From: Bacillus massilinigeriensis
GTDB lineage: Bacteria; Bacillota; Bacilli; Bacillales; Cytobacillaceae
NCBI RefSeq assembly: GCF_900111815.1
Contig: NZ_LT630004.1
Span: 1,348,320-1,412,319, forward strand
Length of the DNA stretch: 64,000 nucleotides
Reading direction: 5' to 3'
The position numbers and the translations under genes are program-made. How positions within the stretch are numbered: the first letter of the stretch is position 1; the number at the start of each line of letters is the position of its first letter. Shown here piece after piece: positions 54,657 to 64,000 of the stretch. The notes beneath the pieces are model-generated. The model had not been told where the DNA came from. It saw nothing but the letters and a program-made list of their open reading frames with translations, and did no database searches.

Positions 54657-54857
54657 TTGGAACGTGGTAGAGTTAAATGGTTTAACAGCGAAAAAGGATT
54701 TGGATTTATTGAGCGTGAAGGCGGGGAAGACGTATTTGTTCATTTCTCAGCCATTCAAGGAGAGGGTTACAAGAGCTTAGATGAGGGCCAAGAAGTAACC
54801 TTTGATGTTGAGCAAGGTGACCGCGGCCCACAGGCTGTTAATGTGAATAAAGCATAA
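54657..54857 (+). CDS. Cold-shock protein (CspA family)
   Basis: A 66-residue single cold-shock domain. RNP1 is KGFGFIE and RNP2 is [22 protein letters not shown] is the canonical opening. It binds single-stranded nucleic acid. The start is TTG at 54657 with AGGAGG upstream; the usual ATG is absent. A TATAAT lies at 54601-54606, giving a leader of about 45 nt. Confidence 0.95.
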   Translation: MERGRVKWFNSEKGFGFIEREGGEDVFVHFSAIQGEGYKSLDEGQEVTFDVEQGDRGPQAVNVNKA

Positions 54858-54880
54858 TTACATTCGCAAAAAAGCAGTAG

Positions 54881-54910
54881 CAGACCCATATTGATTGGGT
54901 CTGTTCTTTT
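54881..54910 (+). terminator. Terminator of the cold-shock gene
   Basis: CAGACCCA / TGGGTCTG stem with a 7-nt loop, then TTCTTTT. Confidence 0.82.
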
Positions 54911-54928
54911 AGTTTGATTCCATTCTTC

Positions 54929-55123
54929 CTACCCCTTAATATGCTTTACTCTGCCAACCCTTCCATCTGAAAGTCTAACTTTTATTCCATGCGGATGCGA
55001 TGCAGAATTGGTGAGAATATCCTTGACAATACCGGCAGTTAATTTGCCTGTCTTTTGGTCTTCTTTAAGGACAATATCCACTTGCGTACCAGTATGAATG
55101 TTACTGCGAATCCTTCCATCCAT
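54929..55123 (-). CDS. YwbE family protein (DUF2196)
   Basis: A 64-residue basic protein of the YwbE family: GRIRSNIHTGTQVDIVLKED, then HPHGIKVRLSDGRVGRVKHI. The domain is small and beta-rich with unknown function. Two ATGs in tandem (55126 and 55123) are possible; the second has better spacing from GAAGGT. Confidence 0.88.
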   Translation of the reverse strand: MDGRIRSNIHTGTQVDIVLKEDQKTGKLTAGIVKDILTNSASHPHGIKVRLSDGRVGRVKHIKG

Positions 55124-55300
55124 CATTTTACCTTCTTTCTCAATTGTTTATTTTACCAATGATATCACTTTTCTGATTAATAAAGCGCTTTATTGAAAAA
55201 ATAATTCCCACTGTTCGGTTAATCCTATGTATGACAGGGAAGTTGTGTTATATTATTATTTAAATTTCTTGTAGCTCTTATGAGTAAGGAAGGTGTAATC

Positions 55301-58051
55301 ATGGCAACAGAAATGCAGTCTTATGACAGCAGGCTTCCATTGCGTCGCGATGTGAAGATGCTTGGACAAATACTAGGCGATATTCTCGTCTATCATGGGG
55401 GAAAAGAACTCCTTGAAAAAGTAGAACATATCAGGGGAATGTGTAAGAATATTAGAACCGAGTTTGACCGGGAAACATTCGAAGAATTAAAACAGGAGAT
55501 ATGCAGCCTTGACCCAGAAATGAGGAAACAAGTTATCAGAGCGTTTTCTGTTTATTTCCATCTTATTAACGCGGCAGAGCAAAATCATAGGATAAGGCGG
55601 CGAAGGGAGTATTTACTGGAATCTGACTCGAAAGTGCAGCCTTTTTCTATTGAAAGTGCCATTCTTTCCTTGAAAGAAAATGAGGTAACTCCAGAGGGGA
55701 TTAGAAGAGTCCTGGATAGCTTAAGTTTGGAACTCGTCATTACGGCCCATCCGACAGAAGCGACGAAGCGCTCCATTCTGGAAATACAGAAGCGGATATC
55801 CAACATATTGAAGGGGAAGGATAACCCTCTGCTTTCTAAAAAGGAAAAGGATAAACTTGATGAAAGTTTGTTTAATGAAGTGATGGTACTTTGGCAGACA
55901 AATGAATTAAGAGATCGCAAGCCAACAGTTATTGACGAAGTAAGAAACGGACTTTACTATTTCGATCAAACGTTGTTTAACGTGCTGCCAGATATCCATG
56001 AGGAAGTTGCTGATAGTCTTAGTAAGCATTTTCCTGAAGAAGATTGGGAAGTACCGAATTTCCTTTACTTTGGTTCATGGATTGGCGGAGACCGTGATGG
56101 CAATCCAAACGTAACCCCTGAAATCACTTGGGAAACGCTTGAAAAGCAGCGCCGCCTTGTGGTGAAAAAATATAAGGCAGCTCTGATTGACCTTATGAAA
56201 CGTTTTAGCCATTCCAGCGCGAGAGTTAAAGTGAGTGAAGAATTGCTTAGCACCCTTGAAAGTGAAGAAAGAGCATACCTCGCAGAAGGCAAAACATGGC
56301 CAATTGCAGAGGAAGCTTATCGCCGGAAAATCGCAATTATTTTGGCAAGGGTGAAAGAAGTTGGGAAATCCCCTCTTGGTTACAGAACAGCCGAGGAATT
56401 GCTACAAGATCTCCTAGTCATTCAAAGAAGTGCTGTTAACCATCACCCGGCAAACCATGAGCTAAAGACATTAAAAAAATTAATACGTCAGGTTGAACTT
56501 TTTGGATTCCATTTAGCAACACTTGATATTAGAAACCATAGTGGGGAACATGAAGCTGCCGTTGCTGAAATTTTCAAAAAAGTGCGCATATCTGATGATT
56601 ATGCAGCACTTAAAGAAGAAGAAAAGTTAAAAATCCTTCAAGACGTATTAGCAGATCCAAGACCCCTTTTAGTATCACACGAGGAGTATACACAAGAAAC
56701 CAGACAGATGATCGATGTTTTCCATCTCATCAAGAATGCGCACGGAGAGTTCGGCAAGCGATCTATCGCAGTTTACCTCGTTAGTATGACCCAATCTCCA
56801 AGCGATCTCTTAGAGGTTCTTCTGTTGGCAAAAGAAGCAGGAATTTATCGTGTTCACGGTGACGGAAGCATCGATTCTGATCTCCATGTGGCACCGCTTT
56901 TGGAAACGATCGATGACCTTACCGCAGGCCCTGCCATCATGGAGACTTTATTTGTAATGCCGGTGTACCGGAGACATCTAGAAAAGCGGGGAATGCAGCA
57001 GGAAATCATGCTCGGATATTCGGACGGAAGCAAGGATGGCGGTACGATGACCGCTAACTGGAAGCTGTATAAAGCACAGCTGGAAATCCACCAAATGGCA
57101 AAAACTCATGGAGTCGCTCTGAAGTTTTTCCATGGACGAGGTGGTTCACTTGGCCGTGGAGGGGGTCCGCTTAATCGAAGCCTTCTTTCTCAGCCTGCTG
57201 AAACACTTGGAGATGGAGTGAAAATAACAGAGCAAGGGGAAGTTCTATCAGCGCGCTACCTTGTTGAAGAGATTGCCTATCGAAGCCTTGAACAGGCAAC
57301 TTCTACACTTATCACTTCAGCCGCGAAAATGACTAAAGGAAAAATTCGCGAAGAGCGTTGGGTAAGTGCCATCGAGAATATTTCAGCAGCATCCTTGAAA
57401 AAATACCAGTCACTTGTTTTTGAAGATCCCGATTTCCTGACATATTTCCATGAAGCGACACCGCTAGGAGAAGTGGCAGAACTGAAAATCGGTTCCCGCC
57501 CTGCCAGTAGGAAAAACAGCAGATCATTTGAAAATCTTCGGGCCATCCCTTGGGTATTTGCTTGGACACAAAGCCGTCAACTGCTTCCTGCTTGGTATGC
57601 TGCTGGGACGGGGCTGCAACACTATGTTGAACAAAGCAGCGAAGGATTGTCGTTGCTGCAAGAGATGTATGAAAACTGGACGTTCTTCCGTTCTACCATC
57701 GATAACCTGCAAATGGCCTTGATGAAAGCAGACATCACTACTGCTAAGGAATATACCACCCTTGTAGAAAACAAAGAAATGGCAAATAGAATTTTTGGTA
57801 ATATCCACGAAGAATATAAGCGGACAAAGGAGATTGTTTTGAAAATTAGCGGCGATATAGAACTGCTTGATCATTCTCCAAATATCCAGGACTCCGTACA
57901 CTTACGTAATCCTTATGTTGATCCGCTTAATTTCATCCAAATAGCACTGCTTAAAGAATTGCGAAAGACGGAGGATCCAGACGAAGAAATGTTCACACAA
58001 GTATTGCTTACCATCAGCGGTGTTGCAGCGGGTCTGCGGAATACCGGCTGA
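55301..58051 (+). CDS. ppc: Phosphoenolpyruvate carboxylase
   Basis: A 916-residue enzyme that carboxylates PEP to oxaloacetate for TCA replenishment. The catalytic His lies in VITAHPTEATKRS. The second signature is FFHGRGGSLGRGGGP, and the protein ends in the conserved RNTG. SWIGGDRDGNP and GYSDGSKDGG are further active-site stretches. The ATG at 55301 follows AAGGAAGGTG. B. subtilis lacks ppc and uses pyruvate carboxylase, so this is a difference from that model. Confidence 0.97.
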   Translation: MATEMQSYDSRLPLRRDVKMLGQILGDILVYHGGKELLEKVEHIRGMCKNIRTEFDRETFEELKQEICSLDPEMRKQVIRAFSVYFHLINAAEQNHRIRRRREYLLESDSKVQPFSIESAILSLKENEVTPEGIRRVLDSLSLELVITAHPTEATKRSILEIQKRISNILKGKDNPLLSKKEKDKLDESLFNEVMVLWQTNELRDRKPTVIDEVRNGLYYFDQTLFNVLPDIHEEVADSLSKHFPEEDWEVPNFLYFGSWIGGDRDGNPNVTPEITWETLEKQRRLVVKKYKAALIDLMKRFSHSSARVKVSEELLSTLESEERAYLAEGKTWPIAEEAYRRKIAIILARVKEVGKSPLGYRTAEELLQDLLVIQRSAVNHHPANHELKTLKKLIRQVELFGFHLATLDIRNHSGEHEAAVAEIFKKVRISDDYAALKEEEKLKILQDVLADPRPLLVSHEEYTQETRQMIDVFHLIKNAHGEFGKRSIAVYLVSMTQSPSDLLEVLLLAKEAGIYRVHGDGSIDSDLHVAPLLETIDDLTAGPAIMETLFVMPVYRRHLEKRGMQQEIMLGYSDGSKDGGTMTANWKLYKAQLEIHQMAKTHGVALKFFHGRGGSLGRGGGPLNRSLLSQPAETLGDGVKITEQGEVLSARYLVEEIAYRSLEQATSTLITSAAKMTKGKIREERWVSAIENISAASLKKYQSLVFEDPDFLTYFHEATPLGEVAELKIGSRPASRKNSRSFENLRAIPWVFAWTQSRQLLPAWYAAGTGLQHYVEQSSEGLSLLQEMYENWTFFRSTIDNLQMALMKADITTAKEYTTLVENKEMANRIFGNIHEEYKRTKEIVLKISGDIELLDHSPNIQDSVHLRNPYVDPLNFIQIALLKELRKTEDPDEEMFTQVLLTISGVAAGLRNTG

Positions 58052-58072
58052 GAAAAGATAACGCTTGACTGG

Positions 58073-58098
58073 CCTGCCGTCCTAGCCGGCAGGTTTTA
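58073..58098 (+). terminator. Terminator of ppc
   Basis: CCTGCCG / CGGCAGG stem with a 7-nt loop, then TTTTATTT. Confidence 0.85.
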
Positions 58099-58160
58099 TT
58101 TGTCCAAAAAAATTCTTTGGGGAAAATATTAACGAGGAGATCTACTCGCTGTTAGGGTGT

Positions 58161-58206
58161 GCAAGGATACGAGATTGGGAACTACTTCGTATCCCTGCCT
58201 TTTTTA
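58161..58206 (+). terminator. Second terminator downstream of ppc
   Basis: Twelve-base arms 58161-58172 and 58187-58198 (one mismatch) followed by CTTTTTTATT on the plus strand, next to the end of the convergent YetF-like gene. Confidence 0.65.
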
Positions 58207-58878
58207 TTGATAGCATTTCACATAAAAACCATTCTGCAAGGACCATTCTGCATAATAGATCTCATGGATGTTTTCATAGCCCATTTCTGCGAGTGAAGCT
58301 TCTAGCCAATCTACATTCTTCCCCATTGATTTGAGCGCTTTTTCTAATACTTTTCCTTCGTCTACCAACATATAAGAAGGGCTTATTTTTGGAGTGTCTA
58401 TGCCCAGTTGGTTAGGGGTGACAGGAGAGGAGGCCGGCGAAGCCATTACGCTTAAGTGTCCGCTCGGCTCTAAAAAGGCATATTTGACTTCTTGGACGGA
58501 AAAAACGCCATTTTGCCGTAGCATGGACCGTAGCTGTTCCATCTCCATTTTTTCTTTTTTCAGTACATCAAGATTAATTTCCCCATCAGCAATAAGGGTT
58601 TCAGGTTCTCCTTTTATGAGAGGTCGTGTCTTGTCAAATCTCTGAACAGTATATTCGACGATGAAAATTAGAAAAGCCCACAACGCAAAGGTATATAAGA
58701 GGTGACCAATTGTCACTTTGTGGTCAAAAATCGCTTCCTCTAAGATTCCACCAAGAATGATTGCGTAAACGAAATCAAACGGGGTAACTTGTGCCAGTTC
58801 TTTTTTACCCATAAGACGAATGACAAAAAGCAAGGAAACTAAGCCAAGAACAAGTTTAAGTGCAATTGATAAGTACAT
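58204..58878 (-). CDS. YetF family membrane protein (DUF421)
   Basis: A 224-residue protein with three N-terminal helices and a cytoplasmic DUF421 domain. RLMGKKELAQVTPFDFVYAI is the family hallmark, and LIKGEPETLIADGEINLDVL starts the soluble domain. YetF-type proteins are found in spore or vegetative membranes, with unknown biochemical function. The ATG at 58878 has GGAGGATATGAC upstream; seven further codons in frame are less likely. Confidence 0.9.
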   Translation of the reverse strand: MYLSIALKLVLGLVSLLFVIRLMGKKELAQVTPFDFVYAIILGGILEEAIFDHKVTIGHLLYTFALWAFLIFIVEYTVQRFDKTRPLIKGEPETLIADGEINLDVLKKEKMEMEQLRSMLRQNGVFSVQEVKYAFLEPSGHLSVMASPASSPVTPNQLGIDTPKISPSYMLVDEGKVLEKALKSMGKNVDWLEASLAEMGYENIHEIYYAEWSLQNGFYVKCYQ

Positions 58879-59049
58879 GTCATATCCTCCACCATACATA
58901 CTAGACTATTAAGCTATTAAACCTTTCCCTAAAAAAGATTAAGATAACCTGCCTGTCAGAAAACACTATCGCGATAGGAGAAAACAGTTGAGAAATTAAT
59001 GCTTTCTCGGTAACATGGAAGCAGTGCGAATGTAAAACGGGGGATTAGT

Positions 59050-59415
59050 GTGCAAAAGAGAATACTGATTGCGGAAGATGAATCTGTGATGAGAAGATTG
59101 TTGAAAATGTATTTAACGAGGGAAGGGTACCTTGTCGACGAGGCGGTGAATGGAACAGAGACTCTCCGTAAGGCTCTCTCGCTGGACTATGATCTTATTC
59201 TGCTTGATATATTTATGCCGGAGAAGAACGGGTTAAGCGTCCTAGAGGAATTGAGGGTTGAAAGGCGTACACCTGTCTTTTTGTTGTCTGCTATTGGAGG
59301 AGAAGAAGAGCAGCGTGAAGGAATCAAAATGGGAGCGGATGATTATATAATCAAACCTTTTAGTCCAGCTGAATTGATGACAAGGGTGAAATCCTACTTC
59401 GACAAACAGAACTGA
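59050..59415 (+). CDS. Stand-alone response regulator receiver domain
   Basis: A 121-residue single receiver. The acidic pair is IAEDES, the phosphorylation site Asp is in LILLDIFMPEKNG, the switch residue is Ser in VFLLSAIGG, and the conserved Lys is in IIKPFSP. No output domain or kinase gene is adjacent, so it is of the Spo0F/CheY kind. It starts at GTG with GGGGGAT upstream and is followed by its own terminator. Confidence 0.88.
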   Translation: MQKRILIAEDESVMRRLLKMYLTREGYLVDEAVNGTETLRKALSLDYDLILLDIFMPEKNGLSVLEELRVERRTPVFLLSAIGGEEEQREGIKMGADDYIIKPFSPAELMTRVKSYFDKQN

Positions 59416-59439
59416 AGTAACCGCTTTCACAAGAACCCA

Positions 59440-59472
59440 AAAAGCTGGTGGAGATGCTCCGCCAGCTTTTGT
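59440..59472 (+). terminator. Terminator of the receiver-domain gene
   Basis: Fourteen-base arms AAAAGCTGGTGGAG / CTCCGCCAGCTTTT (one G-T type mismatch) with a 3-nt loop and T-rich tail. It may also serve the convergent small gene. Confidence 0.82.
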
Positions 59473-59478
59473 TTCGTT

Positions 59479-59688
59479 TTATAAATTGAATTTTTTTAAT
59501 GAAATGGAAAACCATTGGAGTAAAGGATGTCTGTTTTTATCAACGACTTTAAGGTCTTTCATGGAAAGTTTATCCGCGTTGTCCGCGATCCATTTTTTCA
59601 GTTCCTCTTTATCTCTGCAATGGGTATGGTAGGTCTCACCGCGTTTGCCTAATGCATTGATGATATACCTACAAGAATAATTCTTCAT
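59479..59688 (-). CDS. Hypothetical small basic protein (69 aa)
   Basis: A 69-residue protein starting MKNYSCRYIINALGKRGE. It contains two cysteines, an HTHCRDKEELKKWI stretch and a basic C-terminus. AAAGGTGG lies 5 nt before the ATG. No family is recognised. It converges on the receiver gene. Confidence 0.55.
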   Translation of the reverse strand: MKNYSCRYIINALGKRGETYHTHCRDKEELKKWIADNADKLSMKDLKVVDKNRHPLLQWFSISLKKFNL

Positions 59689-59697
59689 AATGCCCAC

Positions 59698-60119
59698 CTT
59701 TTTATCATAATCACTTACATAGACAACATTATAACAAGGTAAAACTTAAAGTCTAGCCCTTTTATGGAAATATTATTCGACGAAAACTGCAACATGTTGA
59801 ATTTTCTGGAACCTGTCCTGGTTTTCATGTATATTTGATTTATCTTTACAGGAGAGTTACTATAATAGAAAAATAATCAGCGGAGGACAAAAGGGCAATG
59901 AAGGCGGCAGAAGAAAAGGGCATAGAGGTAGTGAGTGTTTCTTTGTTCTATTATTTCCCTTAGATCGGGCAGGTGATTCCTGTTCAAAAAGAGGATTCGA
60001 TTATACAGAACTTATGATGAGCTCTCACGTATTTCGCCAAGCGGATTCTCACCTGTTCCGCTGAAATTTTCGCCCAAACATCCCTCATCAAAAGGACAAA
60101 TCTGCTGGATGGGGAACAT
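59698..60119. other. Intergenic region, possibly containing gene debris
   Basis: No complete gene is seen. A 21-codon ORF on the plus strand (59898 onward, AGGACAAAAGG upstream) and a 33-codon ORF on the minus strand are open, but neither resembles a known protein. The truncated uppP ends at the right border, so the segment may be the scar of a deletion. Confidence 0.4.
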
Positions 60120-60329
60120 TCAGAAGATCATGACGACGGCCAAAATTGATCCAAGCTGAATGACGATTTTAAAAGTGTTTGCAATATATTTGCTTCCAAG
60201 GAATTCTTGCGATTTTAGCCACACGTCATCCACCATGATCATATGTCCTGTTGATGATACGGGGGCAAATTCTGTCAGTCCTTCTACCATGCCAAGAAGG
60301 AGGGCCTTTAAAATAATTAGGAAATCCAT
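60120..60329 (-). pseudogene. uppP: Truncated undecaprenyl-diphosphatase (uppP/bacA) N-terminal fragment
   Basis: Only 69 codons remain of a protein normally about 270 aa. The N-terminal signature [18 protein letters not shown] is intact and the frame ends after a second helix ([14 protein letters not shown]). The distal catalytic motif PGxSR and the other helices are missing, and no continuation is seen in other frames downstream. The start and ribosome binding site (GGAAG) are intact. The fragment cannot be an active phosphatase. Confidence 0.8.
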
Positions 60330-60390
60330 TAAGCTAACTTCCTCTTTTTTCTTCTTACTATGTAAATACTTGTTATTAATTACAAGATTG

Positions 60391-60417
60391 AATCCGGCCA
60401 TTTGGCCGGATTTTTTT
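60391..60417. terminator. Terminator between bceB-like gene and uppP fragment
   Basis: Ten-base arms AATCCGGCCA / TGGCCGGATT around a 2-nt loop, with T7 on the plus strand. On the minus strand the tail is weaker (TTCAATCTT). Confidence 0.65.
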
Positions 60418-62359
60418 AAAGTGATTCCTTAATTAGTTTTTTATAGTAAAGGACAGAAAGCGCCCCAAATATTGAGTATAGTACCGTATAAACTGCCATA
60501 ACGATCAGCATCGGTGCCCATAGTTCTGAACCGAAGAAGAACCAGCCGGACTGCACGGCAAAATATCCGTGCATTAATCCAAGAAGAAGGGGGATGCCAA
60601 AGCTGAAAGCTTGTTTAAGTCTAATCCCTTTTAATAGGTCACTTTGCGTATACCCAAGCTTACGAAGAATCGTATACGTTGGTTTTTCCTCTTCTCCTTC
60701 GTCCATTTGTTTGAAGTAAAGGATGCAGCCGGAAGTTATCAGGAATGTCAATCCTAAGAAGCCAACGATAAACATGCCAAGTCCCATGGTCTTTTTCTGG
60801 TCTTTTACCATCTCGACACGAGAAATATTCATACCATGTTTATCAAGTTTCAACTTTTTATAAATAGCTCCTGCCTTTTCCAACTCATCTTCATTATTAA
60901 TCGTATATCCGATATGCAGACTCGATGCTTTTTGAATGGACGGTTCTAGGTCGGCCTGCAATTTTTTAAATACCTTATCGTCTACAATAGCGATTGGTTG
61001 ACCGCCACCTGTAAAGAGGAAGGAGACAATATACTCCTTTTCCTGGTCAATCATATCTAGATTCAAGTCTTGTTTGTTCCCCATCAACCTTACTTTCCCG
61101 GAATCCTTTAAAGGCATGAATTTTTGAAGCGCATCGGTATAGCCTGTAAAAATAGTTTCATTTTCTTTTACATTCAAGCCTTTTACGGATGCTTCACTGA
61201 CAACTGGTATTGGAGTTTTGTCAGGATTCATATTCATCTCCAGCCTTTTCTGCATCAAATCAGAAATGTCTGCATTCACCTGAATGACTGGTATCTCTTC
61301 TTTCTTATACGAGATTATGTTTGCTTTTAACTCTTGTTCAAAACGCTTTCCATCCTGCTTCGTTGTGAGGGCAAAATCGCCAACGACGAATTGTTTAGAC
61401 TGCATTTCCGCAGAGTAGTAGGAAATGTAGCTTAAGGAGAGTAGACCGATGGCCAGTGCTGAAACAGTAGTTATGACTGTGAGAAGCAATGCATTCGATT
61501 TCATTCTGAACATAATGGAGGTCAACGACAAGACCTCTTTAACGTTAAGGTAGCCTCCCTTATTTTTTCTGATCATGTTGAAGATAACACTGACAGCACC
61601 CTTAAAAAACAAGTATGTGCCGACGATGACAGATGAGAGGATGAATGTCATCGCTGCAAAAAGTTCTGGTATTGAAGTGAAATCCCCGCTGAAAAGCTTT
61701 GATGAAACATAATATCCTGTTGCAATCAAAGCCATGCCCAGCACACCAAGAAAAATGATGAGAAAAGATATTTTCCTAACCTTCGATTCAGTGGAAGATC
61801 GAACACGGAATAGATTGATAATGCTCTGTCTTTTGATGAAAAAATAATTAGTTACCAAAATCAATAGGTAGATAGCGGTGAAAACAAGAACAGTCTGCAG
61901 CAGAGCTTCAGAAGAAAAGCGAAGCACGGTTGCTGTTTGCACATTGGTAATCTTGAAAAGGACCATCATGATTAGTTTCGAAACTGAAAATCCTAGAAAA
62001 ATGCCAATAGTCATTGAGCTGTAATATAGAATGCCATTCTCTGCTGCCAAGATGCGAAAAATTTGGTCCTTAGTCATTCCAATCAATTGAAACAGTCCAA
62101 TTTCCTTGCTGCGCCGTTTGATGAAAATACTATTGGCAAACAATAAGAATACGCCGACAATAGCTATGAGGAGGATGGATCCAGTTTTGATTGCAGCAGC
62201 ACCTTTAATGCTTCCTTTTACCTTGTCCATCGATGGGTCAAATTGCAACGTGACAAATGCGAAGTATAGACTGACACTAAATACAAGCGCAAATACATAA
62301 AGATAATAGTTCTTTAGGTTTTTCTTTAGATTGCGGTAAATAATCGTATTAATGTTCAT
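60416..62359 (-). CDS. BceB-like peptide-antibiotic ABC permease
   Basis: A 647-residue permease with ten helices and a large extracellular domain of about 200 residues between helices 7 and 8 (from [19 protein letters not shown] onward). [21 protein letters not shown] is the FtsX-like loop. BceB-type proteins recognise lipid-II-cycle antibiotics such as bacitracin and signal to BceS. The ATG at 62359 lies inside the end of the ATPase gene (11-nt overlap). Confidence 0.9.
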   Translation of the reverse strand: MNINTIIYRNLKKNLKNYYLYVFALVFSVSLYFAFVTLQFDPSMDKVKGSIKGAAAIKTGSILLIAIVGVFLLFANSIFIKRRSKEIGLFQLIGMTKDQIFRILAAENGILYYSSMTIGIFLGFSVSKLIMMVLFKITNVQTATVLRFSSEALLQTVLVFTAIYLLILVTNYFFIKRQSIINLFRVRSSTESKVRKISFLIIFLGVLGMALIATGYYVSSKLFSGDFTSIPELFAAMTFILSSVIVGTYLFFKGAVSVIFNMIRKNKGGYLNVKEVLSLTSIMFRMKSNALLLTVITTVSALAIGLLSLSYISYYSAEMQSKQFVVGDFALTTKQDGKRFEQELKANIISYKKEEIPVIQVNADISDLMQKRLEMNMNPDKTPIPVVSEASVKGLNVKENETIFTGYTDALQKFMPLKDSGKVRLMGNKQDLNLDMIDQEKEYIVSFLFTGGGQPIAIVDDKVFKKLQADLEPSIQKASSLHIGYTINNEDELEKAGAIYKKLKLDKHGMNISRVEMVKDQKKTMGLGMFIVGFLGLTFLITSGCILYFKQMDEGEEEKPTYTILRKLGYTQSDLLKGIRLKQAFSFGIPLLLGLMHGYFAVQSGWFFFGSELWAPMLIVMAVYTVLYSIFGALSVLYYKKLIKESL

Positions 62360-63110
62360 TTTGCACACCGCCCAAAACACCTTGAGTTTTCATGATATCT
62401 TTAAAGAATTCCTGGCGGCTTTCTCCACCTTTATTTAGTTGCGTGTAGATCTGACCGTCCTTAATAAAGATAACCCTGTTGCAATAGCTTGCAGCCACCG
62501 GATCATGTGTAACCATCAGAATGGTTGCTTTTCGTTTTACATTCATGTCGCTAAGTTTGTTCAACAGGTCTGAAGCTGACTTTGAATCAAGTGCTCCTGT
62601 TGGTTCATCTGCAAAGATGATGCTTGGTTCATGAATGAAAGCCCGAGCAGCAGAAGTTCGTTGTTTTTGTCCCCCGGAAATTTCGTTTGGGTATTTATCC
62701 TTTATTTCCTCAATTCCAAGTTCTCTGGCAACATCACTAAAAATATCATCAGCAGCCTTTTTGGGAGTACGTTTTATAGATAGTGGAAGCAATATATTCT
62801 CCTTTACCGTGAGGGTATCCAATAGATTGTATTCTTGGAAAATAAAACCAAGGTGATTTTTACGAAACTCTGCAAGCTGTTTTTCCTTTAATGCGGTCAT
62901 TTCTTTTCCCTCGATTCTAATTGTACCGCCGGATGGTTTGTCGATAGAGGAGAGGACATTGAGTAGAGTAGTTTTTCCAGATCCCGACGCCCCCATAATA
63001 CTTACAAATTCACCCTCTATAATTGATACGTCAATTCCTTTTAAAACCTCTTGCCGGTTAAACTTGTTTCCGTATGATTTAGAAAGATTATTTGCTTCAA
63101 GAATGTTCAT
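62349..63110 (-). CDS. BceA-like ABC transporter ATP-binding protein
   Basis: A 253-residue ATPase: Walker [11 protein letters not shown]-loop [14 protein letters not shown], signature [15 protein letters not shown], Walker [17 protein letters not shown]-loop MVTHDPVAA. The [16 protein letters not shown] stretch is typical of BceA. The ATG at 63110 has AAAAGGAG upstream; the 35 extra codons of the longest frame lie in the promoter region. Confidence 0.92.
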   Translation of the reverse strand: MNILEANNLSKSYGNKFNRQEVLKGIDVSIIEGEFVSIMGASGSGKTTLLNVLSSIDKPSGGTIRIEGKEMTALKEKQLAEFRKNHLGFIFQEYNLLDTLTVKENILLPLSIKRTPKKAADDIFSDVARELGIEEIKDKYPNEISGGQKQRTSAARAFIHEPSIIFADEPTGALDSKSASDLLNKLSDMNVKRKATILMVTHDPVAASYCNRVIFIKDGQIYTQLNKGGESRQEFFKDIMKTQGVLGGVQNEH

Positions 63111-63140
63111 TTTGCTCGCTCCTTTTATTCTGATGTTTTT

Positions 63141-63220
63141 ATTATAAATAGAGCTGTTAATTGTCTCCTTCGATTCACCGAACAAAAAGTAAATAGCATG
63201 TGACATTTTTGTCACATGCT
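63141..63220 (-). promoter_or_regulatory. BceR box and promoter of the bceAB-like genes
   Basis: A perfect inverted repeat AGCATGTGACA-N4-TGTCACATGCT (63195-63220) matches the shape of the BceR binding site of B. subtilis bceA. A TATAAT on the minus strand (63146-63141) lies about 50 bp downstream. The repeat overlaps the stop codon of the kinase gene. Confidence 0.85.
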
Positions 63221-64000
63221 TGTTATCCTAGCGAATTCATTTCTTCGGGGAAAATGGAGGGTGAATTTGGAACCTTCACCTACTTTGGAGGCAACCCTAA
63301 TCCTAATCAATAGGGGTTGTGCGGCTTGCATTGCAAGATAAAGTCCCATTCCTGTTGCCGCACTATCCTTCCTGCTGGCAGTAGAGGTGAAGCCTTTATC
63401 AAAAATGCGTGAAAGATCTTTCCCCTCTATTCCTCTTCCAAAATCAGTTATTGATAATATAACTGCTTCATCGTTTACACTACTCTCAATGAGAATATCG
63501 TCTGATTCACTATATTTCACCGCATTCGCCATTAATTGGCGAACGATAAATGCCAACCATTTTGCATCCGTCACAACTTGCTTAGCCTCTAGCTGAATGT
63601 GGAAGCCAATCCCTTTTTGCATGCACCATGATTGAAGCGTTTTTATTTCTTTAAAAAGGAGTTCCTTTAGATTTACCTTTTCAATATAAAGGTCATTCTC
63701 CATAAAAGGAATTCGTTTTTGATGAAGTTGCTGATCCAATAACAAATGGATACGAAGCCATTCATATGTGAGTCCCGACTTTAATTCTTGGTCTTCTAAC
63801 CTATCTATCATTAAGCGCATTGCAGTAAGGGGAGTTTTAATTTCATGTATCCATGAAAGTAAGTCATCCTTTTCCTGTTGTAATGCAAACTTATTCTTCG
63901 ATATAGTATTGACGAGATAATAAGTTTGCTGATCAATGCTTTCGCTGACAATTTGTTCAAAAGGGCTGTGACCTTTCGGAAGGTTTGTAAGATCTAGCTC
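63212..64000 (-). CDS. BceS-like intramembrane-sensing histidine kinase (C-terminal part)
   Basis: The frame is open to the right edge, so the N-terminal membrane part is outside the window; 262 residues are visible. HisKA is [18 protein letters not shown], the N box [10 protein letters not shown], and G boxes [10 protein letters not shown] and ATGMGLYLA. The sequence fits BceS kinases, which sense through the BceAB transporter rather than a sensor domain. The response regulator gene should lie further upstream, beyond 64000. Confidence 0.88.
   Translation of the reverse strand, partial: ELDLTNLPKGHSPFEQIVSESIDQQTYYLVNTISKNKFALQQEKDDLLSWIHEIKTPLTAMRLMIDRLEDQELKSGLTYEWLRIHLLLDQQLHQKRIPFMENDLYIEKVNLKELLFKEIKTLQSWCMQKGIGFHIQLEAKQVVTDAKWLAFIVRQLMANAVKYSESDDILIESSVNDEAVILSITDFGRGIEGKDLSRIFDKGFTSTASRKDSAATGMGLYLAMQAAQPLLIRIRVASKVGEGSKFTLHFPRRNEFARITSM

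Overview
The window looks like chromosomal DNA of an endospore-forming, low-GC Gram-positive bacterium of the family Bacillaceae (Bacillus sensu lato). The evidence is direct: a complete GerA-type germinant receptor operon, RacA, a Spo0E-like phosphatase, a multi-PAS sporulation-type kinase, sigma-B-like promoters, RsbR-type STAS proteins, a Rap/RRNPP-type TPR protein, and AGGAGG-type ribosome binding sites with many TTG and GTG starts. I do not assign a species. There is no rRNA, CRISPR array, intact transposase or prophage.

Layout. 0-5 kb: the 3' end of a TPR regulator overlapped by a 16-codon peptide gene, two small orphan genes, a CNNM/CorC transporter behind a structured leader, and an FtsH-like protease. 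5-8 kb: a three-gene polyprenyl-phosphate sugar module (YkoS-like GT-C, CsbB-like GT2, GtcA flippase). 8-20 kb: manganese catalase, a class A PBP, two tail-to-tail CorA genes, small proteins, a nitronate monooxygenase relic, T-box-controlled argS, a DMT permease, and a TolB-like protein that appears to start at ATT. 20-27 kb: thioesterase, ATP-grasp ligase, CYP152 peroxygenase, acetyltransferase, CsbD, racA, nadE, Spo0E-like and VanW proteins.

27-40 kb is sensing and export. A YtrA-type GntR repressor, ABC ATPase, permease and ECF sigma factor form one operon with a visible YtrA-like operator. The heme-detoxification genes hrtB-hrtA and hssR-hssS follow, with a perfect HssR direct repeat. A soluble four-PAS kinase closes the region. 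39-50 kb: a ger operon with a small extra gene, tRNA-Arg(CCU), SGNH hydrolase, XRE regulator, YitT protein, a CPA2 antiporter and two RsbR-like STAS proteins. 50-58 kb: TPP riboswitch plus thiM-thiD-thiE, an MFS exporter, a cold-shock protein, YwbE and ppc. 58-64 kb: YetF-like protein, a lone receiver domain, a truncated uppP, and a BceS-BceA-BceB antibiotic-sensing module whose BceR box overlaps the bceS stop codon. The histidine kinase runs off the right edge.

Taken together, the window is rich in envelope-stress and life-cycle control. The least explained items are the TPR regulator/micropeptide pair, the ABC-ECF operon, the ATT-initiated TolB-like gene, the CNNM leader, and several small proteins with good ribosome binding sites but no recognised family. 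All family calls come from reading motifs by eye; no database search was run.
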